NCBI GenBank assembly: GCA_937873425.1
Contig: CALMYE010000151.1
Coordinates: 1 to 60,599 of the forward strand
DNA length: 60,599 nt
From: an uncultured Sphingopyxis sp.
Lineage (GTDB): Bacteria > Pseudomonadota > Alphaproteobacteria > Sphingomonadales > Sphingomonadaceae
Reading direction: 5' to 3'
How positions within the stretch are numbered: position 1 is the first letter of the stretch; the number at the start of each line of letters is the position of its first letter. The position numbers and the translations under genes were made by a program. This document shows, piece after piece, positions 8,465 through 16,548 of the stretch. The notes under the pieces were generated by a model. That model saw only the letters and a list, made by a program, of their open reading frames with translations. It made no database searches and had not been told where the DNA came from.

Positions 8465-8859
8465 GCGGCCATGCAGGCCTCGCCGCCTGGCACGCCTATA
8501 TGGCGGACGGCGGCGATCCGCAGGCGCTGCGCGACCTGCTCGCCGAGAATGCGGTTTTCCATTCGCCCGTGGTCCACACGCCGCAGGCGGGACGCGACAA
8601 GGTGTTCGCCTATCTCCACGCGGCGAGCCATGTCCTGGGCGGAGAGAAATTCGCCTATCTGCGCGAGATCGTCGATGGCGACCAAGCGGTGCTGGAATTC
8701 CAGAGCGAGCTCGACGGCATCCAGATCAACGGCGTCGACATCATCCGCTGGAATGCGGAAGGAAAGATCGCCGATTTCAAGGTGATGGTTCGCCCGCTGA
8801 AGGCGATCAACAAGGTCTGGGAAAAAATGGCGGAGATGCTGGCGGCGCAGGCCGGTTAG
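8461..8859 (+). CDS. NTF2/SnoaL-like domain protein
   Basis: 132 residues forming one NTF2-like cone fold: a helical start (WHAYMADGGD), the AVFHSPVV strand, REIVDGDQAVLEFQSELDG, and a C-terminal KVMVRPLKAIN strand. Members bind small molecules or act as small isomerases or hydrolases. Translationally coupled to the hydrolase (ATGA overlap), so a shared substrate is plausible. Its stop codon overlaps the stop of the convergent DUF1489 gene. Confidence 0.8.
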   Translation: MSGHAGLAAWHAYMADGGDPQALRDLLAENAVFHSPVVHTPQAGRDKVFAYLHAASHVLGGEKFAYLREIVDGDQAVLEFQSELDGIQINGVDIIRWNAEGKIADFKVMVRPLKAINKVWEKMAEMLAAQAG

Positions 8860-9257
8860 ATCAGCATCAGCTCCGCCAGTTCGCGATAGAGCGCGGGCGG
8901 CAGATCGCCGACCCCGCTCGCATCGTCGGCGCCCTTGGGCGCGTCGGCATCGGCCAGATAGCGCCAGCCCTGGTGCGCGCGCTTCGGCTGCGGGTGCACG
9001 CGCTCGAGCGCGGCGGCGCAGACGATGTCGATCCGCCCGTCGTCGCGATCCTCGAAGCGCAAGATCTCCACGCGCCCGACGAGCGTGTGGCGGACGATGA
9101 AATGCAGCCGGCCGCCGATCAGCTCGGCAGTACGCTTCGGCCGCATCCGCGTCGCGAAACGCACCTCGCCGCCTTCCGCACGACTCTCGATGCGCGCGGC
9201 GAGCGACGGATAATCGGGGCAGGCGACGGCAACGCGGGTCAGATGAAGCTGGGGCAT
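8856..9257 (-). CDS. DUF1489 family protein
   Basis: 133 residues starting MPQLHLTRVAVACPDY, matching the alphaproteobacterial DUF1489 family (conserved, unknown function). Features: a RFATRMRPKR basic stretch and a GGRLHFIVRHTLVGR core followed by acidic residues. The start at 9257 was preferred over 9287 because the upstream residues are not family-like. Convergent with the SnoaL-like gene; the two stops overlap. Confidence 0.8.
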   Translation of the reverse strand: MPQLHLTRVAVACPDYPSLAARIESRAEGGEVRFATRMRPKRTAELIGGRLHFIVRHTLVGRVEILRFEDRDDGRIDIVCAAALERVHPQPKRAHQGWRYLADADAPKGADDASGVGDLPPALYRELAELMLI

Positions 9258-9327
9258 CGAACGGACATGGGTCCGGCGGGGGCACATTCAAGGCGCTGTC
9301 GAAGCAGCAAATCCATGATGTCGACCG

Positions 9328-9750
9328 TCAGAAATCGAGCGACCATCGCTCATGATCGATGACTAGCCGGCATCGACTCAGAATGTCCATTCCCACGATC
9401 ACATCGAAATTGCGGGGCATGGGCCAGCCAAACCCGTCGCATTCGCCGACGATATAGGGAAGCGCAGGGGTTTCGACCGGTAGATCCTGGCCTTCCCGAA
9501 GGAGAAACCCGAGCCGGAAGACGTAATAGGGCATCATGCGCTCATCTGTTGCCGAACCGAGCGGGCGCTTGCCATAGCTTTGCAATCCGAGCCGGGTGAC
9601 TATCGAAGGCCCAATGCCGCTGCTCGTCGCGCCGGTATCGATCAGCGCCTTGCCGACCACATGGCTTAAATCGGCCGGATTTTCGGCTCCCAGAACCGCA
9701 ATGTTCACAAGAATGCGCCGCTTGTCGTGGCGACCTTCAATCGACGGCAA
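9328..9750 (-). CDS. Retropepsin-like aspartic protease family protein
   Basis: About 140 residues. Single-domain aspartic protease: LIDTGATSSGIGPSIV carries the catalytic D-T-G-A triplet, and VIVGMDILSRCRLVID is the second signature of the retropepsin fold; such proteins act as dimers. No signal peptide. The start is uncertain: a TTG at 9750 gives an N-terminus LPSIEGRHDKRR and a 14-bp overlap with the upstream gene; an ATG at 9780 would overlap by 44 bp. Both lack a clear Shine-Dalgarno. GC is lower than in the neighbours. Paired with the next gene. Confidence 0.72.
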   Translation of the reverse strand: MPSIEGRHDKRRILVNIAVLGAENPADLSHVVGKALIDTGATSSGIGPSIVTRLGLQSYGKRPLGSATDERMMPYYVFRLGFLLREGQDLPVETPALPYIVGECDGFGWPMPRNFDVIVGMDILSRCRLVIDHERWSLDF

Positions 9751-9982
9751 GCGACAAAAACCCAAGATCCAGAGGTTCATCCACGACTTGCTGAATGGAG
9801 AAAATCCGGTCTGGAAACTTTGCCAGAGCCGTCCGGAAGGCCTCTCCGGGCGACTCGAAATAGCCCTGCACGCTCTGATCGCGCAAAACGGCGAACTCGC
9901 CGCTATGGCTTGCAAGAAGCTGTTTCAGGTTACGCTGAAACCAGTCGTAATTCCGGTCGATTTCAACCTGCAGTCGGTCCAT
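9737..9982 (-). CDS. Small DUF5678-like protein, partner of the aspartic protease
   Basis: 81 residues starting MDRLQVEIDRNYDWFQRN. The pattern (helix, then HSGEFAVLRDQSVQGYFESPGEAFRTALAKFPDRIFSIQQV split between helices and a strand) resembles DUF5678 proteins. The start at 9982 is strongly supported by AAGGAGG 8 bases upstream. It overlaps the protease gene; the two-gene arrangement suggests the protease acts with this partner, which is inference. Confidence 0.75.
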   Translation of the reverse strand: MDRLQVEIDRNYDWFQRNLKQLLASHSGEFAVLRDQSVQGYFESPGEAFRTALAKFPDRIFSIQQVVDEPLDLGFLSLAVD

Positions 9983-10104
9983 GCCCCAAACCTCCTTCGG
10001 TGGAAGGATTTTGGCCAAAACAAACCAAAAGAGAATCCCGAATCGGCGAACCGAGTCTGTTTCGAGTCAAGCTGTGACCAGAAAGACTCGGTTCACTATG
10101 CGAT

Positions 10105-10845
10105 TCAGCCGAACAGCGTTCCGACGCCGACGGTCGGGTTGACCCAGCCGTCGTACATCATCTTGAGCGCGACATAGAGGACCAGCAACAGGCCGAGATA
10201 GGCGAGCCACTTGTAGCGCTCGATCAGGCGGGCGAGGAAGTTCGCCGCGACGCCCATCAGCGCGACCGCGAAGATCAGCCCGACGATCATGATCCCCGGA
10301 TGGTCGCCCGCCGCGCCGGCGACCGCGAGCACATTGTCGAGGCTCATCGACACGTCGGCGATCGCCACCGCCCAGGCCGCGCCCCAGAAGCTCTTGGCGG
10401 GCTTCAGGCCCGAATGCTCGTCGCCCGGGACCTCGGGCGAGCCGGGCGAATGGACGCCGCCGACGTGGCGCAGCTCGCGCCACATCTTGAACGCCACCCA
10501 CAGGAGCAGCAGGCCGCCGACGAAGATCAGCCCGATGATGCTCATCAGCTGAACGACGACAAGCGCGAAGGCGATACGCAGCACCAGCGCCGCGAGCACG
10601 CCCATGACGATGACCTTGCGCCGCTGGTCGGGCGGAAGGCCGGCCGCGAGCGCGCCGACGATGATCGCATTGTCCGCCGCGAGCAGCAGGTCGATCGCGA
10701 TCACCAGGAAAAAGGCCTTCATGTTCGAAGGGTCGGTGATGTTCGAGAAATCGTTGACGATATGGTCCCACATGCCGCTGAGACCGCCGAGATCGACGGG
10801 TCCGGGGGCAGCGCCGCTCGCAAGGATAGAGAGAATATCAATCAC
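10105..10845 (-). CDS. TerC family membrane protein (YjbE-type metal exporter)
   Basis: 246 residues with about seven hydrophobic segments. Conserved acidic motifs lie in membrane helices: IDLLLAADNAIIVG (about 51-64) and VAIADVSMSLDNVLAV (about 160-175), the hallmark D-N pairs of the TerC/YjbE/Alx family linked to manganese or other metal export. Starts with GTG at 10845 (GGAAA about 8 bases upstream). The loop after the fourth helix is rich in His and acidic residues. Monocistronic between rho and the protease pair. Confidence 0.88.
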   Translation of the reverse strand: MIDILSILASGAAPGPVDLGGLSGMWDHIVNDFSNITDPSNMKAFFLVIAIDLLLAADNAIIVGALAAGLPPDQRRKVIVMGVLAALVLRIAFALVVVQLMSIIGLIFVGGLLLLWVAFKMWRELRHVGGVHSPGSPEVPGDEHSGLKPAKSFWGAAWAVAIADVSMSLDNVLAVAGAAGDHPGIMIVGLIFAVALMGVAANFLARLIERYKWLAYLGLLLVLYVALKMMYDGWVNPTVGVGTLFG

Positions 10846-10935
10846 AAGGGATTTCCATCTACAGTCTGGTGCCGTTCCCTACCGAAGGCCGCACTATCGC
10901 AGGCATCGGCCAAGGGAAAGACGGGAAATCGAGGA

Positions 10936-10953
10936 TGCGTGCTAAAGCACGCA
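10936..10953 (-). terminator. Hairpin downstream of rho
   Basis: Perfect 7-bp stem TGCGTGC/GCACGCA with a TAAA loop, 5 bp past the rho stop. No T-run follows on the minus strand, so it may act as a 3' stabiliser rather than an intrinsic terminator. Confidence 0.45.
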
Positions 10954-10957
10954 CCGC

Positions 10958-12214
10958 TCACTGGTTCATCGAATCGAAGAAATCCTCGTTGGTCTTCGAA
11001 TCCTTGATCTTGTCGAGCAGGAATTCCATCGCATCGACGGTGCCCATCTGCATGAGGATGCGGCGCAGCACCCACATCTTCGACAGCTTGTCCTTCTCGA
11101 CGAGCAGTTCTTCCTTGCGCGTACCCGACTTGCCGACATCGAGGCTGGGGAAGATGCGCTTGTCGGCGACCTTGCGGTCGAGCACGATTTCCGAGTTGCC
11201 GGTGCCCTTGAATTCTTCAAAGATCACTTCGTCCATACGGCTGCCGGTGTCGATCAGCGCAGTGGCGATGATCGACAGCGACCCGCCCTCCTCGATATTG
11301 CGCGCGGCGCCGAAGAAGCGCTTGGGCCGCTGCAGCGCATTGGCATCGACACCACCGGTCAACACCTTGCCCGACGACGGAACGACGGTGTTGTAGGCAC
11401 GCCCGAGGCGGGTGATCGAGTCGAGCAGGATCACGACATCCTTCTTGTGCTCGACCAGGCGCTTCGCCTTTTCGATCACCATTTCGGCGACCTGGACGTG
11501 GCGCGTCGCGGGCTCGTCGAAGGTCGAGGAAACGACCTCGCCCTTCACGCTGCGCTGCATGTCGGTGACTTCTTCGGGCCGCTCGTCGACGAGCAGGACG
11601 ATGAGGTAAACTTCGGGATGATTGTCGGTGATCGCCTTGGCGATATTCTGCAGCAGCACGGTCTTGCCGGTGCGCGGCGGTGCGACGATCAGCGCGCGCT
11701 GACCCTTGCCCTGCGGGCTGACGAGGTCGATCACCCGCGCCGACTTGTCCTTGACGGTCGGATCGACCGTGTCGAGCGACAATTTCTGGTTCGGATAGAG
11801 CGGCGTCAGATTGTCGAAATTGACGCGGTGGCGGACGACATCGGGATCGTCGAAATTGACGCTGATCAGCTTGGTCAGCGCGAAATAGCGTTCGCCGTCC
11901 TTGGGCGCGCGGATCTCGCCCTCGACCGTGTCGCCGGTGCGCAGGCCATATTTGCGGACCTGGTTCGGCGAGACATAGATGTCGTCGGGGCCGGCGAGAT
12001 AATTGGCGTCGGGCGAACGGAGGAAGCCGAACGAGTCGGGCAGCACCTCGATCGTCCCCGATCCGATGATTTCCTCGCCCTCTTCGGCGAGCTCTTTCAG
12101 GATCGAGAACATCAGGTCCTGCTTGCGCAGTGTCGAGGCGCCCTCGACGCCCAGCTCCTCGGCCATTTCGACGAGCTGCGCGGGGGATTTGGTTTTCAGT
12201 TCTTTGAGATGCAT
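10958..12214 (-). CDS. rho: Transcription termination factor Rho
   Basis: 418 residues, standard length. Rho is the hexameric RNA helicase that ends untranslated transcripts. Visible: N-terminal Rho helical bundle ([16 protein letters not shown]), cold-shock RNA-binding domain around residues 50-120 ([20 protein letters not shown]), Walker A APPRTGKT at about 178-185, and the Q/R-loop region [16 protein letters not shown]. No N-terminal insertion. Transcribed from its own promoter at 12354-12382 with a leader of about 130 nt, as often seen where Rho autoregulates. Confidence 0.98.
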   Translation of the reverse strand: MHLKELKTKSPAQLVEMAEELGVEGASTLRKQDLMFSILKELAEEGEEIIGSGTIEVLPDSFGFLRSPDANYLAGPDDIYVSPNQVRKYGLRTGDTVEGEIRAPKDGERYFALTKLISVNFDDPDVVRHRVNFDNLTPLYPNQKLSLDTVDPTVKDKSARVIDLVSPQGKGQRALIVAPPRTGKTVLLQNIAKAITDNHPEVYLIVLLVDERPEEVTDMQRSVKGEVVSSTFDEPATRHVQVAEMVIEKAKRLVEHKKDVVILLDSITRLGRAYNTVVPSSGKVLTGGVDANALQRPKRFFGAARNIEEGGSLSIIATALIDTGSRMDEVIFEEFKGTGNSEIVLDRKVADKRIFPSLDVGKSGTRKEELLVEKDKLSKMWVLRRILMQMGTVDAMEFLLDKIKDSKTNEDFFDSMNQ

Positions 12215-12353
12215 GGATGGAATCCGGATATGGAAATGGGAGAGAAAAATCTGTTTCGATGCACCCTATCGGGTGCCTATCCGGCCGGGGGACGGCCGTT
12301 TGCGATAGTTTCGGCGCTTTGGACGCGCCGCCCGCGGGCGCGGGGTTGACCGG

Positions 12354-12382
12354 CCCCTATCGCCCGGGCCGGATCAAGTCAA
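12354..12382 (-). promoter_or_regulatory. Putative rho promoter
   Basis: On the minus strand, TTGACT (12377-12382), 17-bp spacer, TAGGGG (12354-12359). Near-identical spacing and -10 to the rpsL and tuf promoters; matches the Caulobacter sigma-73 style TTGACNS-N14-GNTAG. Confidence 0.6.
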
Positions 12383-12405
12383 TCGGCGCTACGCCGGATG
12401 CGGCG

Positions 12406-12855
12406 TCAGAAGGGGCGGACGACCGCGAGGATGACGATGACCGCCGCGGCGATTCCCGGCACCTCGTTGAGCATCCGCAGCTGCTTTTCGCTGAGCGGGC
12501 GCTCGCCCTTCCTGAGCTTCTTGAAATAGCCGATCAGCCAGCCGTGATAGCTCGACAAGGCGACGACGAGCAGGAATTTGGCGATGAACCAGCCCTCGCG
12601 CCAATAATCGCCGTTGAAGGCGAGCATCAGGCCGAAGATCCAGACGATGACGATCGACGGATTGAGAATGATCCGCCGCAGCCGGTCCTCGCGCTCGATC
12701 CACTTCCGGTCCTCGTCGGACCCGACGGGTGCCTGCTGGTGATAGACGAAGAAGCGCGGCATCATGAACAGGCCGGCCATCAGAAAGATCGCGAAAATGA
12801 TATGCGCGGCCTTGACCCAAAGCATCGTCACCCCCAGGAAACCTGCCAGTTCCAT
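12406..12855 (-). CDS. hemJ: Protoporphyrinogen oxidase HemJ
   Basis: 149 residues, integral membrane. HemJ (UPF0093) oxidises protoporphyrinogen IX in heme synthesis. Four hydrophobic helices; WVKAAHIIFAIFLMAGLFMM carries the conserved His near residue 18, and SSYHGWLIGYFKK the second conserved region. Begins three bases after the hemE stop (TAATATG), so it is the second gene of a hemE-hemJ operon. Confidence 0.92.
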   Translation of the reverse strand: MELAGFLGVTMLWVKAAHIIFAIFLMAGLFMMPRFFVYHQQAPVGSDEDRKWIEREDRLRRIILNPSIVIVWIFGLMLAFNGDYWREGWFIAKFLLVVALSSYHGWLIGYFKKLRKGERPLSEKQLRMLNEVPGIAAAVIVILAVVRPF

Positions 12856-12856
12856 A

Positions 12857-13882
12857 TTATCCGCCGCGAACGCCTTTTATCAGATGCTCGACATGGGCGA
12901 TGGGCGTATCCGGCACGATGCCATGACCGAGATTGAAGATATGGGGCCGCGCGGCGAAGGCCGCAAGGATGCGGTCGATCGCCGCGTCGAGCGCTTCGCC
13001 GCCCGCGACAAGCGCGAGCGGATCGAGATTGCCCTGCACCGGCAGATGGTCCGGCAGCGCGGCGTCGGCCCAGGCCGGATCGACCGTCTCGTCGAGCCCG
13101 ACCGCATCGACGCCGGTTTCGTTCGCATAGGCCGGCAATTTGCCGCCCGCGCCCTTGGGAAAGCCGATCACCGGCGTATCGGGATGCAGCGCCTTCAGCC
13201 GGCGTATGATCGCGGCATTGGGCGCGATCACCCAGCGTTCGAACTGCGCCGGCGACAGGCTGCCCGCCCAGCTGTCGAACAATTGCACCGCCTCGACGCC
13301 CTGCTCGATCTGGCCCGACAGATAGGCGACCGACAGGTCGGTGATCGCGTCGACGATCGCCTGGAACGCCGCTGGATCGCCGAACGCCATGCGCCGCGCC
13401 GCGGCCTGGTCCTTCGACCCGGCGCCGGCGACCATATAGGTGGCGACGGTCCACGGGCTGCCCGCGAAGCCGAGGAAGGTCGTTTCCGCCGGCAGCGCGC
13501 CCGCGACGCGCGCGACAGTGGCATAGACGGGGTCGAGCCGCTGCGGTGCCGCGTCGAGCGAGGCGAGCGCGGCATCGACCAGCGGCGGCGCGAGCCGCGG
13601 CCCCTCGCCCGCCTCGAACCAGAGATTCTGGCCCAGCGCGTGCGGCACGACGAGAATGTCGGAAAAGAGGATCGCGCCGTCGAAGCCGAAACGGCGGATC
13701 GGCTGCAACGTCACCTCGGCGGCGGCCTCCGGATCGTAGCAAAGCTCGAGGAATCCGCCCTTGGTCTCGCGGAGCGCGCGATATTCGGGCAGATAGCGCC
13801 CGGCCTGGCGCATCAGCCACAGCGCGGGCCGCTCCTGCCGCGCCCCGCGCAGCGTCGCGAGCAGTTTCTTCCCTGACGTCAT
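12857..13882 (-). CDS. hemE: Uroporphyrinogen decarboxylase
   Basis: 341 residues. Converts uroporphyrinogen III to coproporphyrinogen III. The signature WLMRQAGRYLPEYR is near residues 22-35, GFAGSPWTVATYMV in the middle, and FNLGHGIVPDTPIAHVEHLI at the C-terminus. First gene of hemE-hemJ. Its 5' end borders the probable replication origin, the conserved arrangement in alphaproteobacteria. Confidence 0.97.
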   Translation of the reverse strand: MTSGKKLLATLRGARQERPALWLMRQAGRYLPEYRALRETKGGFLELCYDPEAAAEVTLQPIRRFGFDGAILFSDILVVPHALGQNLWFEAGEGPRLAPPLVDAALASLDAAPQRLDPVYATVARVAGALPAETTFLGFAGSPWTVATYMVAGAGSKDQAAARRMAFGDPAAFQAIVDAITDLSVAYLSGQIEQGVEAVQLFDSWAGSLSPAQFERWVIAPNAAIIRRLKALHPDTPVIGFPKGAGGKLPAYANETGVDAVGLDETVDPAWADAALPDHLPVQGNLDPLALVAGGEALDAAIDRILAAFAARPHIFNLGHGIVPDTPIAHVEHLIKGVRGG

Positions 13883-14045
13883 CGCGCGGACCCCTTCGGT
13901 CTTCTATCCATAATCATATATAAAAAGATGGTGGTGGTTTGTTGGCGGGCGGACAGCGGGGCTTTAGGCAGCAGCGTCCCTTTTGCCAACAGCTTGACTC
14001 CGCCGCCGCCGATCTTTGCCAAGGAGTCGCCTGCATCCATCCCCC

Positions 14046-14086
14046 TAATTCACAGCCTGTGGATAAAATCCGCTGTCTGTGGACAG
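14046..14086. promoter_or_regulatory. DnaA box cluster
   Basis: TAATTCACA (14046-14054, one mismatch to TTATNCACA), then TGTGGATAA (14058-14066, exact box, reverse orientation), then TGTGGACAG (14078-14086, weak). The first two form an inverted pair separated by three bases. Confidence 0.75.
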
Positions 14087-14158
14087 GTGCCGGGGCGGAA
14101 TCGGCGCGGCCGGGGATGAATCCACCGTCCATATTCTGTCCCGGAGTCGCTGGCGGAG

Positions 14159-14167
14159 TTATCCACA
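14159..14167 (+). promoter_or_regulatory. DnaA box
   Basis: TTATCCACA, exact consensus, 92 bp from the exact box at 14058 and in the opposite orientation. Confidence 0.75.
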
Positions 14168-14174
14168 ACCCACC

Positions 14175-14252
14175 CGTCATCCCGGCGAAGGCCGGGATCT
14201 CGCCGCAGCCTGGCGACGCGAGGGTGAGATCCCGGCCTTCGCCGGGATGACG
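14175..14252. repeat. Perfect 27-bp inverted repeat inside oriC region
   Basis: Arms 14175-14201 and 14226-14252 are exact reverse complements (core GTCATCCCGGCGAAGGCCGG) around a 24-nt loop. It begins 7 bp after the right-hand DnaA box and belongs to a common sphingomonad dispersed intergenic palindrome class. Confidence 0.85.
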
Positions 14253-14318
14253 AGGAAGTTGAGGGCGTTTTTGCCTCTCCGCTTGCCTTTTTCCGCGCGC
14301 TTGCGCCATGTGCGGACG

Positions 14319-15137
14319 ATGGGCCGGCTGCACCTCCACCTCATATCCGATTCCACGGGCGAGACGCTCGAAAATATCGCCAAGGCGGCGATCGCCCAAT
14401 TCGACGATGTCGAGGTGGTGCGCCATTTCTGGCCGATGGTGCGCTCCGAATCGCATCTCGACCGGATCATGGCCGAGGTCGAGGCGAGCCCCGGCATGAT
14501 CCTCTTCACCTTGGTCAACGGCGAGCTGCGCGCCAGCCTCGAACGGCGGGCCGGCGCGCTGAACCTGCCGCTGGTGCCGGCGCTCGATGCGGTCACCGAC
14601 GCGCTGTCGCGGATGCTGGGGCAGGAGGCGAAGGCGCGGCCCGGGCGCCAGCACGCGCTCGATGCCGCCTATTTCGCGCGCGTCGAGGCGATCCAGTTCA
14701 CCGTCGCGCACGACGACGGCATCGGCTGGGAGAATTGGGAACAGGCCGACATCGTCCTCGCCGGCGTGTCGCGCACCTCGAAAACGCCGACGAGCATCTA
14801 TCTCGCCAATCGCGGTTTCAAGACCGCGAACATCCCGATCGTCCCCGAATCGCCGCCGCCGGATGCCCTCTATCGGCTGCGGCGCCCGCTCGTCGTCGGG
14901 CTGACGACCAGCCTCGACCGGCTGGTGCAGGTGCGGCGCAACCGGCTTCTCTCGCTCAACCAGGCGCCCGAGACCGCCTATGTCGACGACGAGCGGGTGA
15001 AAGCCGAAATCGCCTATGCGCGGCGGATGTTCGCCGACAATGACTGGCCGGTGATCGACGTGACGCGCCGCTCGATCGAGGAGACCGCCGCCGCGGTGAT
15101 CAAGCTGGTCGAGGACCGCGCGGGCCGCCCGGCATGA
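14319..15137 (+). CDS. ppsR: Pyruvate, water/phosphate dikinase regulatory protein
   Basis: 272 residues, DUF299 family. A bifunctional kinase/pyrophosphorylase that switches PEP synthase or PPDK off and on by threonine phosphorylation. Visible: LHLISDSTGETLENIAKA at the start, and the phosphate-binding GVSRTSKTPTSIYLA followed by GFKTANIPIVPE. ATG at 14319 was chosen for the family N-terminus; an in-frame GTG at 14310 is an alternative and no strong ribosome-binding site is visible. This is the RP001 gene of the alphaproteobacterial origin cluster. Overlaps maf by ATGA. Confidence 0.93.
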   Translation: MGRLHLHLISDSTGETLENIAKAAIAQFDDVEVVRHFWPMVRSESHLDRIMAEVEASPGMILFTLVNGELRASLERRAGALNLPLVPALDAVTDALSRMLGQEAKARPGRQHALDAAYFARVEAIQFTVAHDDGIGWENWEQADIVLAGVSRTSKTPTSIYLANRGFKTANIPIVPESPPPDALYRLRRPLVVGLTTSLDRLVQVRRNRLLSLNQAPETAYVDDERVKAEIAYARRMFADNDWPVIDVTRRSIEETAAAVIKLVEDRAGRPA

Positions 15138-15733
15138 CGCGGCTCCTGCTCGCCTCGCAGAGCGGCGGCCGCGCCGCGATGCTGCGCGCCGCCGGGCTCG
15201 ATTTCGACACGACCGCGGCGCATGTCGACGAGGAAGCGCTGACCGCCGCCTTGCAGGCCGAGGGGCAGACGGCGCGCAATATCGCCGACGCGCTCGCCGA
15301 GGCCAAGGCGGTGAAGATTTCCTCGCGCCTGCCCGGGGTTACCGTGATCGGCGCCGATTCGACGCTCGCGCTCGACGACAGGACGATGCTGAGCAAGCCC
15401 GCGAGCCCCGAAGAGGCGGCATCGCACCTTCGCCGCATGGCGGGCACGCGCCACCGCCTGTTCAGCGCCGCGGTCGCCGCGCGCGACGGCGCGCCTGTCT
15501 GGCGGTCGGTCGGCGAGGCGAAACTGTGGATGCGCCCCTTGTCGGACGGCTTCATCGCCGACTATGTCGCGCGCCATTGGGACAGCATCCGCTGGACCGT
15601 CGGCTGCTACGAGATCGAGGGGGCGGGGGTGCAATTGTTCGACCGGGTCGAGGGCGACCCCTGGACCATCATCGGCATGCCGATGCTGCCCCTGCTCGCT
15701 TGGCTGCGCGCCACCGGACTGGCGCCGTCGTGA
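15134..15733 (+). CDS. maf: Maf family nucleotide pyrophosphatase
   Basis: 199 residues. Maf proteins hydrolyse non-canonical or modified nucleoside triphosphates (dTTP/UTP or m7GTP type). N-terminal LLLASQSGGRAAMLRAAG phosphate-binding loop, central IGADSTLAL, and GCYEIEGAGVQLFDRVEGD near the C-terminus. The last motif is the conserved Maf C-terminal region. The usual family S-x-S-P-R-R appears here as S-Q-S-G-G-R, a variation worth noting. Overlaps aroE by GTGA. Confidence 0.92.
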   Translation: MTRLLLASQSGGRAAMLRAAGLDFDTTAAHVDEEALTAALQAEGQTARNIADALAEAKAVKISSRLPGVTVIGADSTLALDDRTMLSKPASPEEAASHLRRMAGTRHRLFSAAVAARDGAPVWRSVGEAKLWMRPLSDGFIADYVARHWDSIRWTVGCYEIEGAGVQLFDRVEGDPWTIIGMPMLPLLAWLRATGLAPS

Positions 15734-16548
15734 GCAGCGGCACACCCTATGCGGAGGTGATCGGCGACCCGATCGCCCAGTCGAAATCGCCGCTGATCCA
15801 CAATTTCTGGCTCGATGCGCTCGGGCTGGCGGGCGATTATCGCCGCCGCCATGTGACGGCCGAGGGACTCGCCGCCTATATCGCCGAACGCGGCGCCGAT
15901 CCCGGCTGGCGCGGCTGCAACGTCACCATGCCGCACAAGGCGGCGGTGATGGACCTCGTCGCCGATCCCGGCGATGTGCGCGGCACGATCGGCGCGATGA
16001 ACACGGTGGTGCGCCAGCGCGACGGGTCGTTGATCGGCACCAACACCGATGCCGCGGGCTTCTACGCGCCGCTCGCCGAACTCGATCTGGAGGGCGCGCC
16101 GGTCGTCGTCGTCGGCGCGGGCGGCGCCGCGCGCGCAGTGCTGTTCGCGCTCGCCCGGGCAAAGGTCGGCCATGTGACGATCCTCAATCGCTCGCCGCTG
16201 AAGGCGATGGGCCTGCTCGCGACCTTCGGGCTCAAGGGCGAGGCGCTCGCGCTCGATGCGCCGCTGCCGCCGGCCGCGCTGCTGGTGAACAGCAGCAGCC
16301 TCGGCATGGCGGGACAGCCGCCGCTCGACATCGACCTCGCACCCTTGCCGGATGATGCGATCGTCTACGACCTCGTCTATTCGCCGCTGAGGACGGGTTT
16401 GCTCGCGGCCGCCGAGGCGCGCGGGCTCGACACCGTCGACGGGCTCGACATGCTGATCGGCCAGGCGGCGCTCGCCTTCGAGCTTTTCTTCGGCGCGCCG
16501 CCGCCCGAGGGGCGCGACGAGGAACTGCGCGCGTTGCTGACCGCATGA
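15730..16548 (+). CDS. aroE: Shikimate dehydrogenase
   Basis: 272 residues, starting at GTG (15730) that overlaps the maf stop as GTGA. Reduces 3-dehydroshikimate with NADPH in aromatic amino acid synthesis. Visible: shikimate-binding GDPIAQSKSPLIHN (about 12-25), NVTMPHKAAVMD with the catalytic Lys, the NADP-binding GAGGAARAVLFAL, NRSPLKA, and YDLVYSPLRTGLL. The maf-aroE-coaE-dnaQ order is the conserved origin cluster. Confidence 0.95.
   Translation: MSSGTPYAEVIGDPIAQSKSPLIHNFWLDALGLAGDYRRRHVTAEGLAAYIAERGADPGWRGCNVTMPHKAAVMDLVADPGDVRGTIGAMNTVVRQRDGSLIGTNTDAAGFYAPLAELDLEGAPVVVVGAGGAARAVLFALARAKVGHVTILNRSPLKAMGLLATFGLKGEALALDAPLPPAALLVNSSSLGMAGQPPLDIDLAPLPDDAIVYDLVYSPLRTGLLAAAEARGLDTVDGLDMLIGQAALAFELFFGAPPPEGRDEELRALLTA

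Larger units (their letters stand above)
13883..14318. other. oriC: Probable chromosomal replication origin (oriC)
   Basis: 436-bp gene-free region between divergent hemE and ppsR. It contains exact DnaA boxes at 14058-14066 and 14159-14167, weaker boxes at 14046-14054 and 14078-14086, an AT-rich tract at 13904-13929 next to hemE, and GANTC sites at 13996, 14024 and 14144. The hemE-oriC-RP001(ppsR)-maf-aroE-coaE-dnaQ order is the published oriC context in Caulobacter and Rickettsia, and gene direction switches here. Not proven by sequence alone; GC skew would test it. Confidence 0.85.

Noticed and set aside
13904-13929. Strong promoter for hemE in the AT-rich tract
   Set aside because: TATA-like words are present but no spaced -35 partner; better read as the origin unwinding region.
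14010-14711. Protein gene across the origin on the minus strand
   Set aside because: Open frame spans the dispersed palindrome and the antisense of ppsR; no family match.
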